Assembly (NCBI GenBank): GCA_963841455.1
Contig: CAWJCU010000010.1
Span: forward strand, 4,678 to 68,677
DNA from: JAWVFM01 sp963841455
GTDB taxonomy: Bacteria > Actinomycetota > Thermoleophilia > Solirubrobacterales > 70-9
Length of the DNA: 64,000 nucleotides
Direction: 5' to 3'
The translations under genes were made by a program, and so were the position numbers. Positions 63,059 through 64,000 of the stretch are shown here, in pieces. The stretch's first letter is position 1. Every line of letters starts with the position of its first letter. A model generated the notes under the pieces. The model had not been told where the DNA came from, made no database searches, and saw only the letters and a program-made list of their open reading frames with translations.

Positions 63059-63841
63059 TCAGGTCGCCACGGCACGCCGGTAGCGGGCGACGGCCAGCGT
63101 GCTGAACAGCGCGATCAGCCCGAGGCACCAGAGGACCGAGACCCAGATGTCGTTCCCGGCCGGCGTTCCGATGAACAACGCCCGCGCCGCGTCGACCATG
63201 TACGAGAACGGGTTGATGTCGGTGGCGAACGTCTTCAGCGGCTCGGGCAGGGTCTGCGGCGGAACGAACGCGGACGAGAGAAAAGTGAGCGGAAAGATGA
63301 TGATGAACCCGTACGCGTTCGCCGACTCCGGGCTCGAAACGATGAGCCCGACCCACGCGAACACCCACGAGAACGCGTAGCCGATCAGCAGCATCAAACC
63401 TATACCGCCGATGACGTCGAGCACCGGGGCGCTGAACGTGAAGCCGACGATCAGGCCGACGCCGATCATGACCGCGAGCGCGAGCGAGTTGGTGACGATG
63501 TCGGAGAGCGTGCGTCCGGTGAGGACGGCAGACCGCGCCATGGGAAGCGAGCGAAAGCGATCGATGAGGCCCTTGTTCATGTCCTCGCTGAGGCCCAGCG
63601 CGGTGGCGAAGCCGCCGAACGCCATCCACTGGACGATGATGCCCGGCAGCATGAAGTCAGCGTAGTCGCCGAACCCGGGCGGGACCTGGATCGCGCCGCC
63701 GAACACGTAGACGAAGAGCAGCACGAACATGATCGGCTGGAGCGTGAACGCGGTCAGCAGATCGGGCTGGCGCTGGATGCGCTTGAGGCCCCGCACGGCG
63801 ATCACCAGGGAATCGGCGGCGGCGTATCGAAGCCGGCTCAC
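63059..63841 (-). CDS. ABC-2 type permease (DrrB-like)
   Basis: About 260 residues with six helices of the ABC-2 export family: LLTAFTLQPIMFVLLFVYVF, DFMLPGIIVQWMAFGGFATA, NKGLIDRFRSLPMARSAVLT and PLTFLSSAFVPPQTLPEPLK, the pattern of daunorubicin-resistance DrrB permeases. GTG at 63841 is chosen. An in-frame ATG at 63943 overlaps the ATPase gene by 46 bp. Together with the ATPase it forms a drug or lipid exporter. Substrate unknown. Confidence 0.85.
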   Translation of the reverse strand: MSRLRYAAADSLVIAVRGLKRIQRQPDLLTAFTLQPIMFVLLFVYVFGGAIQVPPGFGDYADFMLPGIIVQWMAFGGFATALGLSEDMNKGLIDRFRSLPMARSAVLTGRTLSDIVTNSLALAVMIGVGLIVGFTFSAPVLDVIGGIGLMLLIGYAFSWVFAWVGLIVSSPESANAYGFIIIFPLTFLSSAFVPPQTLPEPLKTFATDINPFSYMVDAARALFIGTPAGNDIWVSVLWCLGLIALFSTLAVARYRRAVAT

Positions 63842-63896
63842 AAGCCCATCCTCGCGCTCCGCGTCGAATCCCTCTTCCTTGTTCTTCGCTCTGCGC

Positions 63897-64000
63897 TCAA
63901 CGTGCCGCCTCCGCCTCGCGACGCTCCGCGTCATCCTCCGCACCGTCGGCCTCGGCCTCCTCGGGCGGCCGGCCCGTCAAGGTGAGGAAGACGTCGTCGA
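63897..64000 (-). CDS. ABC exporter ATPase (DrrA-like), C-terminal end only
   Basis: Only the last 34 codons are in the window. The frame reads DDVFLTLTGRPPEEAEADGA, then an acidic tail ending EAAR with TGA at 63897. The 'DVFLxLTG' end is typical of DrrA-type ATPases paired with DrrB permeases. The rest lies beyond the window. Confidence 0.75.
   Translation of the reverse strand, partial: DDVFLTLTGRPPEEAEADGAEDDAERREAEAAR

Overview
The window is high-GC, densely packed bacterial DNA with short intergenic gaps, overlapping GTGA/ATGA gene junctions and frequent GTG/TTG starts. The content (Rpf-like transglycosylase, SprT-like protease, mycobacterial-type CRP site, PHO boxes built on 11-bp repeats, many SDR/P450/enoyl-CoA hydratase genes) points to an Actinomycetota genome. 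Class Thermoleophilia (Solirubrobacterales and relatives) is my best guess, by inference only. There are no rRNA or tRNA genes, CRISPR arrays or recognisable insertion sequences.

Layout. 1-5900 (minus strand): a secreted protein, a first phosphate-uptake set (pstS-pstC-pstA-pstB), a lipoprotein and a zinc-ribbon protein. Every gene here is broken by several small indels. 5900-15200: an intact phosphate module with ppx, phoU-pstB-pstA-pstC-pstS, a PhoB/RegX3-type response regulator and a receiver-less winged-helix protein. Three 11-bp-repeat PHO boxes tie the module together, and it is interrupted by a decayed GAPDH gene of the arsenate-linked type. 15200-25300: uppP, two enoyl-CoA hydratases, a beta-propeller/HD pair, SpoIIM-like protein, Rpf-like transglycosylase under a perfect CRP palindrome, phosphoesterase, SDR, polyphosphate kinase 2 and an epimerase. 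25300-40500: an accessory region with a five-helix membrane protein, a candidate structured RNA, phospholipase C, STAS protein, a dead DUF559 gene, SprT, chromate transporter, flavoprotein, MFS exporter, formate dehydrogenase, DUF2855, P450, SRPBCC protein, site-2 protease and a disulfide oxidoreductase. Two copies of a two-hairpin repeat lie here. 40500-64000: a core block on the minus strand (ABC exporter, prfB with its programmed frameshift, FIST, nadC, a cluster resembling the methylamine-dehydrogenase mau genes, nadA, split transketolase, ftsE-ftsX, S41 protease, rnr, smpB, helix-hairpin-helix protein). A tandem pair of large secreted proteins, fpg and another secreted protein lie on the plus strand.

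How the genes fit together. Phosphate and polyphosphate dominate the left third: two Pst importers, PhoU, Ppx, PPK2 and a response regulator with matching operator-like repeats. The right third mixes translation quality control (prfB, smpB, rnr) with cell division (ftsEX, S41 protease) and NAD synthesis (nadA, nadC). The most unusual items are the two-hairpin repeat with compensatory base changes, the three-way-junction RNA candidate at 26.2-26.3 kb, the reduced mau-like cluster at 54.2-57.6 kb, and a P450/SRPBCC pair separated by one in-frame stop with no start codon.

Caution. About ten other genes carry single-base frameshifts while their protein sequence stays conserved on both sides. I read most of these, and the whole 1-5900 block, as probable consensus errors, but I cannot exclude real decay.
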